DNA of 22,384 bases from Candidatus Daviesbacteria bacterium (GTDB taxonomy: Bacteria > Patescibacteria > Microgenomatia > Daviesbacterales > UBA10151). The position numbers and the translations under genes are program-made. The first letter of the stretch is position 1; each line of letters begins with the position of its first letter. Below are positions 13,641 through 21,422 of this stretch, piece after piece. The stretch is from NCBI GenBank assembly GCA_030648435.1, contig JAUSHE010000030.1, positions 1 through 22,384 on the forward strand, in the 5' to 3' direction. The notes under the pieces are model-generated. The model saw nothing but the letters and a program-made list of their open reading frames with translations. It had not been told where the DNA came from and did no database searches.

Positions 13641-14303
13641 ATGGCAATAGTACTTGATCCGACATGGAAAGAAGCGCTGGAACCGGAGTTCTTGAAACCA
13701 TATTGGCAAGAATTGACTGCCAAAGTGCGGAAGGAGTACCAAATTAAAAAAGTATATCCGCCGGCAGGGAAGATCCTCCGGGCATTTGATCTTTGCCCGC
13801 TGGACCGGGTAAAAGTTGTTATTGTCGGGCAGGACCCTTATCACGGAGCAGGCCAGGCTAACGGATTATCGTTTTCTGTCAACACAGGAATACCATTGCC
13901 GCCCTCGCTTCAAAATATATTTAAAGAGATACAAAGCGACATGAAAATCGAACCCCTGCCATCAGGAGACCTCATTCGTTGGGCAACCCAGGGTGTTCTG
14001 ATGTTAAATAGTGTACTAACGGTATTGGCAAACAAACCGGCTTCTCACGGCGGGATTGGCTGGGAACAGTTTACCGATACTGTGATCCAAACACTTAATG
14101 CCAAACGCATTCATCTGGTATATATGTTGTGGGGAAAATATGCGCAAACCAAAGGTGAGTCAATCAACAGGGATCAAAATCTGGTGCTGACATCCGGGCA
14201 TCCGTCTCCGTATTCTGCGCCGCTATTTTTCGGTAATCATCACTTTAGTCAATGTAATAAGTATCTTTTGAACCAGGGTGTAGAGCCAATCGACTGGCGC
14301 TAG
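13641..14303 (+). CDS. ung: uracil-DNA glycosylase (family 1)
   Basis: A 220-aa enzyme that excises uracil from DNA as the first step of base-excision repair. The catalytic water-activating motif is GQDPYHGAGQANGLSFS, and the minor-groove loop is HPSPYSA (HPSPLSA in most members, a conservative change). The uracil-pocket stretch MLNSVLTV and the LWGKYAQ segment are also present. Length is normal for the family. The next gene (ABC exporter) starts 25 nt after the stop and has no separate promoter that I can see, so the two may be co-transcribed by position only. Confidence 0.95.
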   Translation: MAIVLDPTWKEALEPEFLKPYWQELTAKVRKEYQIKKVYPPAGKILRAFDLCPLDRVKVVIVGQDPYHGAGQANGLSFSVNTGIPLPPSLQNIFKEIQSDMKIEPLPSGDLIRWATQGVLMLNSVLTVLANKPASHGGIGWEQFTDTVIQTLNAKRIHLVYMLWGKYAQTKGESINRDQNLVLTSGHPSPYSAPLFFGNHHFSQCNKYLLNQGVEPIDWR

Positions 14304-14328
14304 TCTACACGTCTAGGAAAACAAACCG

Positions 14329-16131
14329 ATGCACAAAGACGAGTTTCAGCAAGCTATATTTACAATACGCCAGGTATCAAAGTTATTGTGGAAAATAAAC
14401 CCCCGTTTGACAATCTTAATTTTTATTCTTAGTCTTCTGTGGGGTCTTCTTACTTTCCCTGCATTTTATTTAGAGAAACTTATTTTAGACAGAATTGTTG
14501 AGAATATTGGCAGCCCGGTGTGGAAAAATGTTATATATTCAATTTCATTTTTAATCATTGGCAGGATTTTGATTGAGCTTACCCGAAATATTATAAGCGG
14601 CTTTTTGGGATTTTTTAGACAATACGCTTCTAAAAATTTTCATATAGAAATCGAGTTGTTAATTGCCGGTCAACTTTCAAAATTGGATATTCCCACCATT
14701 GAAGATCCCGAGTTTCAGGATAAATTTAATAAGATAGAACGGGAGGCCGGACGCCGCGCTTGGGGATTAGTAATGCCTTTAACGGATATACCCAATTATT
14801 TAGCCGGATTTATTTCCTCAGTTGGTATTTTATATTTTTTACACCCGCTGGTAGCAGCAGGCGTAATACTTGTTTCTCTGCCGTGGATCTTTGTTGATAG
14901 GAAATTTATTAAAAAATGGTATGACTTTGAATTTGAGGTTTCCGCAAAACACAGAATCAGAGGACACATAGCTCATTACTTGATAAGAACTAAAAATCAT
15001 CTGGAACTTAGGATACTTAACTTAAGCCGGTATTTAATTTCAAAAATGAGAATTGTACACACTGAGGTTATGACAGGCGAAGCAAAGATACATAAGCAGC
15101 AGGAACTTGCTAAAACTTATACTTATATTCCTTCATTGTTATTTTACGCAGGTGTAAACATATATCTTGTATATCTTGCAATAGGTGTAAGGATCAGCAT
15201 TGGTTCTTATGAATTCTTTTTAAGGTCTCTCCTTGCTGCATCCCAAAACTTTTCCAGTCTTACCAGCTCTTTTTTAGAAATATATGAAAACTACGTTTTC
15301 GTATCTGATTTAACCTGGTTTTTAAATTTAGAGCCGGTGATAAACTCCAAAGGCGGGATACTTCCGGGAAAGATTAAAACAGGTATTGAAATAAAAGATG
15401 TTTGGTTTAAATATAGAGAAGATAGCGATTGGATACTGAAAGGAATTAATGCAACTTTTTTTGAAGGAGAGAAGATTGCTGTTGTAGGAGAAAACGGAGC
15501 AGGGAAAACAACTCTTATCAAAATATTGGCGAGGTTTTATGATGCAACTTTGGGAACAGTAACGCTGGACGGGCAGGATATAAAAAAATTAAACTATCCG
15601 AAATATCAAGGTAAATTTGCTGTTTTGTTTCAGGATTTTGAGGATTATTCATTTTCCGCAAGAGAGTCTATTGGATTTGGTGACATAGACAGGGTAGAAA
15701 ATCTGGAAGAAATAATGGAGGCGGCGAAGAAGACCGGCATTCATGAATATATACAAAGCCTGCCTTTAGGATATGAAAATCCACTGTCACCTCATTTTCA
15801 TAAGGGAGTAAACTTATCCGGAGGGCAATGGCAAAGAGTTGGAATTGCCAGAATGCTTTTTAGGAAAAAGGCGGAAATATTAATTCTGGATGAACCGACT
15901 TCAAATGTTGACCCGGAAGCAGAAGAAAAGATATTTAACGAATTGATGAAAATATCTAAAAATAAGATTTTAGTTTTTGTTTCCCAAAGATTTTCAACAG
16001 TCCGAAGGGCAGACAAAATCCTGGTAGTTGATAAAGGCCGGGTAATTGAACAGGGGAGTCATGGCGCATTAATGAAACTGAGAGGGAAATATGCTCAACT
16101 TTTCAGTCTTCAGGCAAAAGGATACAAATAA
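14329..16131 (+). CDS. ABC exporter (fused permease-ATPase)
   Basis: A 600-aa half-transporter: an N-terminal membrane domain of about six helices (to about residue 325), then an ATPase domain. Walker A GENGAGKT (387-394), Q-loop LFQDFEDYSFSARESIGFG, signature LSGGQWQR (496-503), Walker B ILILDE (517-522) and D-loop SNVD are intact. The H-loop, normally SHRxSTVR, reads SQRFSTVR with Gln553 in place of the switch His, which in many exporters is needed for full ATPase activity. It should act as a homodimer or with a partner not in this window. The membrane part resembles peptide or lipid exporters of Gram-positive type; the cargo is unknown. An AGGA lies 12 nt before the ATG. Confidence 0.9.
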   Translation: MHKDEFQQAIFTIRQVSKLLWKINPRLTILIFILSLLWGLLTFPAFYLEKLILDRIVENIGSPVWKNVIYSISFLIIGRILIELTRNIISGFLGFFRQYASKNFHIEIELLIAGQLSKLDIPTIEDPEFQDKFNKIEREAGRRAWGLVMPLTDIPNYLAGFISSVGILYFLHPLVAAGVILVSLPWIFVDRKFIKKWYDFEFEVSAKHRIRGHIAHYLIRTKNHLELRILNLSRYLISKMRIVHTEVMTGEAKIHKQQELAKTYTYIPSLLFYAGVNIYLVYLAIGVRISIGSYEFFLRSLLAASQNFSSLTSSFLEIYENYVFVSDLTWFLNLEPVINSKGGILPGKIKTGIEIKDVWFKYREDSDWILKGINATFFEGEKIAVVGENGAGKTTLIKILARFYDATLGTVTLDGQDIKKLNYPKYQGKFAVLFQDFEDYSFSARESIGFGDIDRVENLEEIMEAAKKTGIHEYIQSLPLGYENPLSPHFHKGVNLSGGQWQRVGIARMLFRKKAEILILDEPTSNVDPEAEEKIFNELMKISKNKILVFVSQRFSTVRRADKILVVDKGRVIEQGSHGALMKLRGKYAQLFSLQAKGYK

Positions 16132-16135
16132 TATA

Positions 16136-16702
16136 CTAACGGTCTTTTAGGCTGTACAACCCAACCGCAATCACGACAGCTGACAAAACAGCCAGTATGC
16201 CGAATTCCATGTAAGAGACTGTGTCTGCCCCGGCATTGCCTGCGGCAGAGGCCCCCAGGGATGCAAGGCCGATTAAAAGCCTGGTTAGCACTGCGGTTAA
16301 AACACCGGCCAGCAAAAGTCCGGCGGCAACTAATTTTGACAGCCTGATTAAGCCGATCCCCGAAATGGCAAATATGGCGCCAATGGCAATCCCGAAAAAT
16401 ATTGCGGTCCGCGTATAGCCTGCATTTTTATTTTGGAATGCTTTCATCTCTTCATCATATTTTTGCCTTGAAACACTATCTTCCTGTTGGGTGTCCTGTT
16501 CTTTTTGAAACAAAACCTGGCAATTGGCTGCGGCTTGAGCTTCAGGTGTTGAATAACAGCTTTTCGGGATAGCAGTACTACTTAAAGAAAAAGGGTCGGC
16601 CGGCCTGACAGGCTGAGGATAAAATGCGGCAATTCCAAATCCGGTGGTAATAGAAAGAATAATGCCTAAAAATAGGACATATAACCGATGAATCCAGACC
16701 AT
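16136..16702 (-). CDS. unknown membrane protein with an exported loop
   Basis: A 188-aa protein. One N-terminal helix (about 7-27) is followed by a loop of about 70 residues with two Cys (SCYSTPE, ANCQVLF) that could form a disulfide outside the cell and a charged coiled-coil-like stretch, then three more helices (about 100-117, 123-146 and 165-184). No family is recognised and no enzyme motif is visible. It is convergent with the ABC exporter, separated by 4 bp. Its promoter (TTTACA-17-TAAGAT, 6 nt before ATG) is back-to-back with that of the next plus-strand gene. Confidence 0.7.
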   Translation of the reverse strand: MVWIHRLYVLFLGIILSITTGFGIAAFYPQPVRPADPFSLSSTAIPKSCYSTPEAQAAANCQVLFQKEQDTQQEDSVSRQKYDEEMKAFQNKNAGYTRTAIFFGIAIGAIFAISGIGLIRLSKLVAAGLLLAGVLTAVLTRLLIGLASLGASAAGNAGADTVSYMEFGILAVLSAVVIAVGLYSLKDR

Positions 16703-16708
16703 AATCCA

Positions 16709-16737
16709 ATCTTAGTACAGAAGAACCTGTTTGTAAA
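16709..16737 (-). promoter_or_regulatory. promoter of the 188-aa membrane protein gene
   Basis: TTTACA (16737-16732), a 17-nt spacer and TAAGAT (16714-16709), ending 6 nt before ATG 16702. Confidence 0.45.
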
Positions 16738-16738
16738 G

Positions 16739-16767
16739 TTGAAAATTTGTTAGTTTAAGTGTAAAAT
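16739..16767 (+). promoter_or_regulatory. promoter of the 162-aa gene
   Basis: TTGAAA (16739-16744), a 17-nt spacer and TAAAAT (16762-16767), ending 8 nt before ATG 16776. It starts 1 bp after the -35 of the divergent promoter, so the two -35 boxes are back to back. Confidence 0.55.
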
Positions 16768-16775
16768 AAACTACT

Positions 16776-17264
16776 ATGAGCTTGGAATTTAATGTACATG
16801 ATCTAATTGCAGACATTGATAGGGCACTGCGAAAAGGAACTTTTAATACTTCTCCTGAGAAGCAGCCGGCAGATCCTGAAATTCAAAGATTTGAACAGGG
16901 CTTGATGAGAAGGTATCTTAGTTCGGTTTTACCATCTTCTAGACTAAAAACATTTAAGGAGCAAAGCTGGGATATTGAACTTCTCGCAAGATATTGCGCC
17001 GGAGAGTTTAAAAAATGGCAGGATATAACTCAGGACCGTTATCGCAAGGATGGAACGGAAACGAAAGCAGATGTCGTTAAAAGCATCACTCTGGCAGGAG
17101 TGGCGGATTTTGCATTGAATCAGTTTCATGAATTCAGCGCAGCTTCAGGACAGGCACATCCTAATAGTAGAAGGCATAAAGATATGCTGGAGCGGGCAGA
17201 TTACTGGGGCTGGACAGAACGAGTCATCAGGAAAGCAGCTGAAGGGAAAAGCAACTATGAGTGA
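16776..17264 (+). CDS. unknown 162-aa soluble protein
   Basis: Hydrophilic and mostly helical by eye, with no signal peptide and no motif I recognise. The mid-part FKKWQDITQDRYRKDG and the C-terminal WGWTERVIRKAAEGK are basic and aromatic, compatible with nucleic-acid or protein contact, but this is not evidence of function. Its own near-consensus promoter gives a leaderless start. The stop codon lies inside the next gene (8-nt overlap), so the two are probably co-expressed. It marks the left edge of the accessory region. Confidence 0.65.
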   Translation: MSLEFNVHDLIADIDRALRKGTFNTSPEKQPADPEIQRFEQGLMRRYLSSVLPSSRLKTFKEQSWDIELLARYCAGEFKKWQDITQDRYRKDGTETKADVVKSITLAGVADFALNQFHEFSAASGQAHPNSRRHKDMLERADYWGWTERVIRKAAEGKSNYE

Positions 17265-17472
17265 ACGAATCTGCGAAGTGAAAGGACCACCAGTAACCTG
17301 TAACGATAGACATTTTGAGCTCTTCCATGAAAGAGGTAATTGTCCCGATTGCCCAAAAATAAAATTCGGATCCTCACTTCCTCCGCAACTTACTCCCACT
17401 GAACGCGCCATGAGGCAAGCTATTGATATACGATTAGGTCAGACTTACCAAGGGCAGAGGTTTACGAGATAA
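17257..17472 (+). CDS. small Cys/His-rich protein (possible zinc ribbon)
   Basis: ATG 17257 overlaps the stop of the 162-aa gene by 8 nt; an AAGGGA lies about 12 nt upstream. The 71-aa product has a putative metal site: C7 and C15 (ICEVKGPPVTCNDRH), two His, then CPDC. This resembles a treble-clef or zinc-ribbon knuckle but matches no family I know. A longer reading from an upstream ATG at 17128 would run through the 162-aa gene in another frame and is not favoured. Convergent with the 149-aa gene. Confidence 0.5.
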   Translation: MSERICEVKGPPVTCNDRHFELFHERGNCPDCPKIKFGSSLPPQLTPTERAMRQAIDIRLGQTYQGQRFTR

Positions 17473-17476
17473 ATAC

Positions 17477-17523
17477 TACCGGATCGCAAAGCTATCCAGA
17501 TCCCTGATCGGGAGATCTATTGG
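17477..17523. repeat. imperfect direct repeat R1 (partner R2)
   Basis: It begins TACCGGATCGCAAAGCTA, identical over 18 bp to 18116-18133, and stays similar over about 47 bp (roughly 80 percent by eye). It contains GATC-rich inverted repeats (AGATCCC...GGGAGATCT). It lies 3 bp past the stop of the 149-aa gene. Confidence 0.75.
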
Positions 17524-17525
17524 CT

Positions 17526-17975
17526 TCACCTTAATAACACTAATCTATCTAAAGTAGCCTGCATTCGTTTAGCCAACTCTTCTAAATCCGTTCTATTAGA
17601 TTGTGTATAAGTGGCAGAAAGTAAATTTGCCACATTCATTACTCTGGCAGAGTTACCTGAAGACATCGAATCAGTATCCACCAGACTAGCTTGGACTTGG
17701 GCTTTTTCTAAAAGTTCGTCTGCGATTTTCTCTTGCTTAATAAACTTTCTAGTATCATATTCAGTTGCAGGAGGACCATTAGTTTTCCTCGCATAATAAT
17801 AAGCAAAATATAATTGAAATAGATAACCCTCTGCAGGGGATAAATTTAGCTGCTCACATACTCTACAATCTTTTACTACATCTCGAGCTGTTGCTATAAA
17901 TCCATCTCTATCATCAAGTCTAATCCTTAATCCTAAAAACGCATCTGAAAGCCTTCCAAATTCAATATAGCTCAT
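17526..17975 (-). CDS. unknown 149-aa protein, possibly 5' frameshifted
   Basis: A soluble, helical protein with no recognised family; the middle holds CRVCEQLNLSPAEG and FAYYYARKTNG. ATG 17975 is preceded by an extended -10 (TGCTAGAAT) ending 10 nt upstream, which would support this start. However, the same frame stays open and coding-like upstream (DQGIDGEPVRDIYARISQS) back to a TAG at 18039-18037, where another frame provides ATG 18060 (MGRLKEVLD). A 1-nt change near 18033 would fuse them into a protein of about 177 aa. The gene is flanked by repeats R1 and R2, so it sits in its own repeat-bounded unit next to the DUF5343/HEPN operon. A function in defence is only suggested by position. 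Confidence 0.55.
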   Translation of the reverse strand: MSYIEFGRLSDAFLGLRIRLDDRDGFIATARDVVKDCRVCEQLNLSPAEGYLFQLYFAYYYARKTNGPPATEYDTRKFIKQEKIADELLEKAQVQASLVDTDSMSSGNSARVMNVANLLSATYTQSNRTDLEELAKRMQATLDRLVLLR

Positions 17976-18115
17976 ACTCTGAGAAATTCTAGCATAAATA
18001 TCTCTAACTGGTTCTCCGTCTATACCCTGATCGGTCTAGTACTTCCTTTAAACGTCCCATATTGAAAATAAATCTATCACCTATTTATTAAAAAAACAAG
18101 TTTTGTTCCAGGGTG

Positions 18116-18162
18116 TACCGGATCGCAAAGCTACCCCGATCCCGGATCGGAAGATTTCTTAG
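18116..18162. repeat. imperfect direct repeat R2 (partner R1)
   Basis: TACCGGATCGCAAAGCTA followed by a perfect hairpin CCGATC-CCG-GATCGG. It covers the last codons and the TAG of the 335-aa gene, so that protein's C-terminus (SSDPGSG) is encoded by the repeat. R1 and R2 lie 639 bp apart in the same orientation and bracket the 149-aa gene. Confidence 0.75.
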
Positions 18163-19138
18163 AATTCCAGTACTTTAGCGGGTCGCTTCGTACCGCCCGT
18201 TCAACTGCTTTAACCAATTGATAAACATTCCTGATATTTATATTTTCGGTTAGATACCCTAAACATAGTTCAAGTCCTCGACGGAACTCAAAGAGGGAAT
18301 ACGGTTCTTCATATGGTTCTTTATATTGTTTGTATGATGCTAATCTGTATGAATTTGCTTTTAGTATAAACACAACAGCTTGTATAACAGGGTCAGATGC
18401 ATGACGAATGGGATTAACCCCATCTAATGAATTATCTGGAGGGCCGGTTAGCAGTTCAGTTACAGCATCTATATCCATTTTCTCCACAGATGCTTGTCCT
18501 TCCTGATCAAATACAGGGAATTTATTCACAATTCTTACTAGATTTTCATCAACTACTATTTTTACTTTAGGCTTACGGCGTCGGGGCCTTACTATAGTTT
18601 CTCCAGATTGTACCGGGTGATTTTCATTTGGATGATGTAAATACTCAGTCAGCGGGTGTTCCCCAAGGAGAGACTTAGCATCCGTAACAATGGATTCCCA
18701 GGGCAGGGTTTCCCGGGAAACTTCATATCTTCTTTCAGCAATCACCCAGACAAGCGCTCCAAACGCAAGACAGCGCTCTTTATCAAATTTATCCGGTACT
18801 GTGCCATGCATTACTGAAGAACGTACGAGATCCATTATTCCTTCTTTTCTCACATCCGCCAATAACCATCTCATAACTTCCGCTCTTAACCTTAAGGCAC
18901 GCGGGTATGGGTTATGCAGAAAGTCCGATATCCGCATTGGCCATCCGCGCTTATTTTTTTCTAAAAGACTATCAAATCCCTCAATAAAGTTACAGAACCC
19001 GGGATCTGCAATCCCATCATATTTTTCTGTGCCCCGCTCTACTAATAATTCCATATTCTTACCGGGGCAGATTATAGCAGAATGTCCACCTGGAGGGTGG
19101 AATAGCTTGACACCTAGTTGAGCATACCGGTCTGCCAC
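18131..19138 (-). CDS. unknown 335-aa protein of the DUF5343-HEPN operon
   Basis: Not recognised. The N-terminus (LFHPPGGHSAIICPGKNME) has a glycine/histidine-rich turn. The middle is helical (RALRLRAEVMRWLLADVRKE), a basic linker RPRRRKPKVK lies near residue 186, and the C-terminal third is helical again. No membrane segment. The GTG start has an AGGA 7 nt upstream and lies 18 nt after the HEPN stop, so it is the third gene of the same transcript. The C-terminal residues come from repeat R2, which suggests that the end was remodelled by a repeat insertion or recombination. It may be a target-recognition or regulatory partner of the HEPN protein (inference from position only). Confidence 0.65.
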   Translation of the reverse strand: MADRYAQLGVKLFHPPGGHSAIICPGKNMELLVERGTEKYDGIADPGFCNFIEGFDSLLEKNKRGWPMRISDFLHNPYPRALRLRAEVMRWLLADVRKEGIMDLVRSSVMHGTVPDKFDKERCLAFGALVWVIAERRYEVSRETLPWESIVTDAKSLLGEHPLTEYLHHPNENHPVQSGETIVRPRRRKPKVKIVVDENLVRIVNKFPVFDQEGQASVEKMDIDAVTELLTGPPDNSLDGVNPIRHASDPVIQAVVFILKANSYRLASYKQYKEPYEEPYSLFEFRRGLELCLGYLTENINIRNVYQLVKAVERAVRSDPLKYWNSKKSSDPGSG

Positions 19139-19156
19139 CGTTTAGTCCTTATAACG

Positions 19157-19744
19157 CTACTCCATGAGTCGAAACCAATCTCGCACTGTGAGACGAAGGC
19201 GTAAAATCTCATCCTCCGCTAGGGGACTACAGTGGGCAATCGGACTTCTGAGCGTATTTAGATTAGCCATAACACGCTCTACTGCCTTGATACTCGAAAA
19301 AGATGCTGCGAAAACATCCCAATTTACCTTAATGATTTCACCTAGCTCTCCAAATGTACAAAAATCAATCGGATCATCGGATCGTGGAGTAACTGCGGAA
19401 TCTATTTCTTTCTGTCGTCTTTCCTCTGTGGTGTTACGTAGGTCGACAGGAATGCGTGCGCTACTCCACCAATTGACCCCTTCCGCTGTCACTAAAGTAT
19501 CAGTAATGAGGCGCCTTACCGTTTTTTCTAGTGAGTAAAAAACTTCATAATGTGGGGCCATCGCAGCTGCTTCAGATCTAATGTCTTGTTCAATTTGGGG
19601 ATAATATTCCTGATCAGTCTCAATAATTTTAAGATATTCACGACCCAAATCAATACCATACTTTTTCTCAATTCTATCTAGGTCGTGTTCAATAAGCTGA
19701 CTGGTCATTCCGAAATTATTAAGGGCCGCAGTTAAATCGCTCAT
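19157..19744 (-). CDS. Swt1-like HEPN-domain protein (putative RNase)
   Basis: A 195-aa protein. The C-terminal half (about 128-190) matches the Swt1-type HEPN pattern: FGELGEIIKVNWDVF, then NLNTLRSPIAHCSPLAEDEI and a final helix RLTVRDWFRLM. The catalytic R-x4-6-H motif of HEPN ribonucleases is present as R166-SPIA-H171; in known families these two residues cleave RNA in toxins, CRISPR effectors and abortive-infection proteins. The N-terminal half is acidic and helical. ATG 19744 overlaps the DUF5343 stop (TAATG), a mark of translational coupling as in toxin-antitoxin pairs. Whether it acts on tRNA, rRNA or mRNA cannot be seen. Confidence 0.75.
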   Translation of the reverse strand: MSDLTAALNNFGMTSQLIEHDLDRIEKKYGIDLGREYLKIIETDQEYYPQIEQDIRSEAAAMAPHYEVFYSLEKTVRRLITDTLVTAEGVNWWSSARIPVDLRNTTEERRQKEIDSAVTPRSDDPIDFCTFGELGEIIKVNWDVFAASFSSIKAVERVMANLNTLRSPIAHCSPLAEDEILRLRLTVRDWFRLME

Positions 19745-20442
19745 TATTCTAATATATGTTCTCGAAGACTTTTAAAAATTGCATCAAAAACTGCTATGTC
19801 AGAAGTCGCTGGTAAATTTAAATTTATAACGTATCCCAGCTTAAGTCCAAGAGGCTGTTTAGGAGGTTTGTCGAACTTGTTTTTATCTGTTTTTTTCTCT
19901 AATTCGCGTGGCTCTGATTGCTCATCGCCCTGCATGTCATCATCCTCAAATTGAGCGAAACTTCTTAGAGCTTTAAAAGATCCTAATATAGCTCTTACAG
20001 TGCTAGATTTTGAACTTAAACCTGTCGCTTGAACAATTACCCCTTCTAAATCTTTGTCATTAAGATCGTGCGCATACTCATTAATTTCATACAACACTGA
20101 ATAACCTTTTTTAACAGCTTTTGCTGCCGCCTTCGCCCTAAGAGCATCGTTCCTAAATTCTTTATATAAATCAGTGGGTGTACCATCTCCATTCAAAAAT
20201 CCAGTTCTCTTTAAAAAGGGTATAATTGGCTTAGGAGATCCTCCTTTTAAATTTAGCTTTGTAGATAAAAAATCCTGAGTGAACCTATCCGGGGTAGAAG
20301 CTGTTTTAATGCGCTCGAGTGCTTTAGATATTGCTCCGTAAGAGTTTATATATGGCACTGGTATTGAAACAGCCTGTGTGTTAGATTTGGAATCTTCTAT
20401 TAATGCTTCTTTTATTTCTATTTTTTCTTCAGGTTCTGCCAT
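19744..20442 (-). CDS. DUF5343-domain protein
   Basis: A 232-aa protein. The DUF5343 region spans about residues 29-165: PYINSYGAISKALERI, RFTQDFLSTKLNLKGGS, PIIPFLKRTGFLNGDGTPTD, EFRNDALRAKAAAKAVKKGY and TVRAILGSFKALRSFA. It looks like a winged-helix-type unit followed by a helical part, then an acidic/basic linker (DDDMQGDEQ, EKKTDKNKFDKPPKQP) and a C-terminal segment of about 35 residues resembling a beta strand plus helix (GYVINLNLPATSDIAVFDAI). The function of the domain is not established; I recall such genes near HEPN or other toxin-like genes, which fits here. It heads the operon, with TACAAT 6 nt before its ATG. Confidence 0.75.
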   Translation of the reverse strand: MAEPEEKIEIKEALIEDSKSNTQAVSIPVPYINSYGAISKALERIKTASTPDRFTQDFLSTKLNLKGGSPKPIIPFLKRTGFLNGDGTPTDLYKEFRNDALRAKAAAKAVKKGYSVLYEINEYAHDLNDKDLEGVIVQATGLSSKSSTVRAILGSFKALRSFAQFEDDDMQGDEQSEPRELEKKTDKNKFDKPPKQPLGLKLGYVINLNLPATSDIAVFDAIFKSLREHILE

Positions 20443-20448
20443 ACCATG

Positions 20449-20477
20449 ATTGTACCTCTTTTTTGGGTCACATACAA
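20449..20477 (-). promoter_or_regulatory. promoter of the DUF5343-HEPN operon
   Basis: TTGTAT (20477-20472), a 17-nt spacer and TACAAT (20454-20449), ending 6 nt before ATG 20442. A GCACC-GG-GGTGC palindrome (20605-20616) lies further upstream. The rest of 20478-20620 shows no gene. Confidence 0.5.
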
Positions 20478-20620
20478 TATCTGCACATTAAGAAATAGAC
20501 ACCCAGAACGCCAGTTTCATTAGACGAATTTAAACGGTCCGAGACTTTTTATATAATTTGAGGGTATTAGCAAATGTTATCAACCTAAATAGGCATTCCT
20601 GTCGCACCGGGGTGCACTAC

Positions 20621-20657
20621 TTGGCTGGCTCTGGTTGACTATGTTGGAACGTATTAT
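20621..20657. repeat. 37-bp perfect direct repeat, copy 1
   Basis: Starts TTGGCTGGCTCTGGTTGACT and ends TGTTGGAACGTATTAT; identical over 37 bp to 21518-21554. It lies 6 bp past the stop of the M24-like gene. The two copies bracket that gene and its promoter (897 bp start to start). Confidence 0.9.
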
Positions 20658-20663
20658 GCATCT

Positions 20664-21422
20664 TTAAATGGTTAATGCGAGAAGTTCTTTACTACCAAGT
20701 AGGATTGCATTACCTAATTTTGGAATATAAACACATTCTTCAAATCTACCCACAACTACACCTTCTCCTGATTTTTTAGGACGATAGCCTGCAGGTTCAA
20801 CTGCATAGATATGTTCCCCGATAGGAGTTGTGTTTTCTTCACACAAAAGTAACCTTTTAGCATCAACCTTCACTCCTGCATGAACTGTATGTCCAACATC
20901 AGGTTTATTACCAATAATTGGCATAATCCCACCTTCCTTATACGCAGTGAAATAGTAATTAATTACATCTGCACCTGTCATAGTAGGGGTAAGCTGGGCT
21001 ATACCTTTCCGGTGAATTTCTCGTATTTCTTCTAAAAATGCAACCTGTTCATCATCAATACCTACTCTCGGATGAAATACAGCCATAGTATTCCAATCTC
21101 CCCATATTTTTGTTTGATTGTCTTGGGGATGCACATCAACGTAGATGATACTTCCGTCTTTAAGCACAGCATCTACTGAGGGACTTTTTGTCGCATAATC
21201 TGCATTTGCTCCACTAATAAATCTTTCTGTTCCTATTAAAACAATAATTGGCACGTCATACCAAAAATCAACAATTCCTCTTTTTCTAAATTCTAGTTTT
21301 ATTAAAGCCGCAATTTCAGCTTCGCTGTATCCAACTTCAAAACTCTTGCTGATGGTTTTGAATACTTCTGCTGATGTATTTTGCAAATTAGCAACAACAT
21401 CAAGTGCGTTAGATGTTTTCAT
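20664..21422 (-). CDS. M24-family metallopeptidase-like protein (Xaa-Pro aminopeptidase type)
   Basis: A 252-aa protein with a single pita-bread domain. The five usual metal ligands can be placed: Asp in IIYVDVHPQ, Asp in IWGDWNTM, His in VGHTVHAG, Glu in YAVEPAGY and Glu in RFEECVYIP. M24 enzymes cleave N-terminal or X-Pro bonds with two metal ions, though some members are non-peptidase binders. It is shorter than typical prolidases because it lacks an N-terminal creatinase domain. TATACT ends 6 nt before the ATG. The gene and its leader form a unit bounded by 37-bp direct repeats, which is odd for a housekeeping enzyme and suggests a mobile or duplicated module. Confidence 0.82.
   Translation of the reverse strand: MKTSNALDVVANLQNTSAEVFKTISKSFEVGYSEAEIAALIKLEFRKRGIVDFWYDVPIIVLIGTERFISGANADYATKSPSVDAVLKDGSIIYVDVHPQDNQTKIWGDWNTMAVFHPRVGIDDEQVAFLEEIREIHRKGIAQLTPTMTGADVINYYFTAYKEGGIMPIIGNKPDVGHTVHAGVKVDAKRLLLCEENTTPIGEHIYAVEPAGYRPKKSGEGVVVGRFEECVYIPKLGNAILLGSKELLALTI

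Noticed and set aside
17128..17256. 114-aa version of the Cys/His-rich small protein
   Set aside because: The extra N-terminal part lies inside the 162-aa gene in another frame and looks non-coding; ATG 17257 with an 8-nt overlap is simpler.
17477..18162. Integron attC sites at R1/R2
   Set aside because: No RYYYAAC/GTTRRRY core pair with the right spacing is visible and no integrase gene is in the window; only the gene-end position is similar.
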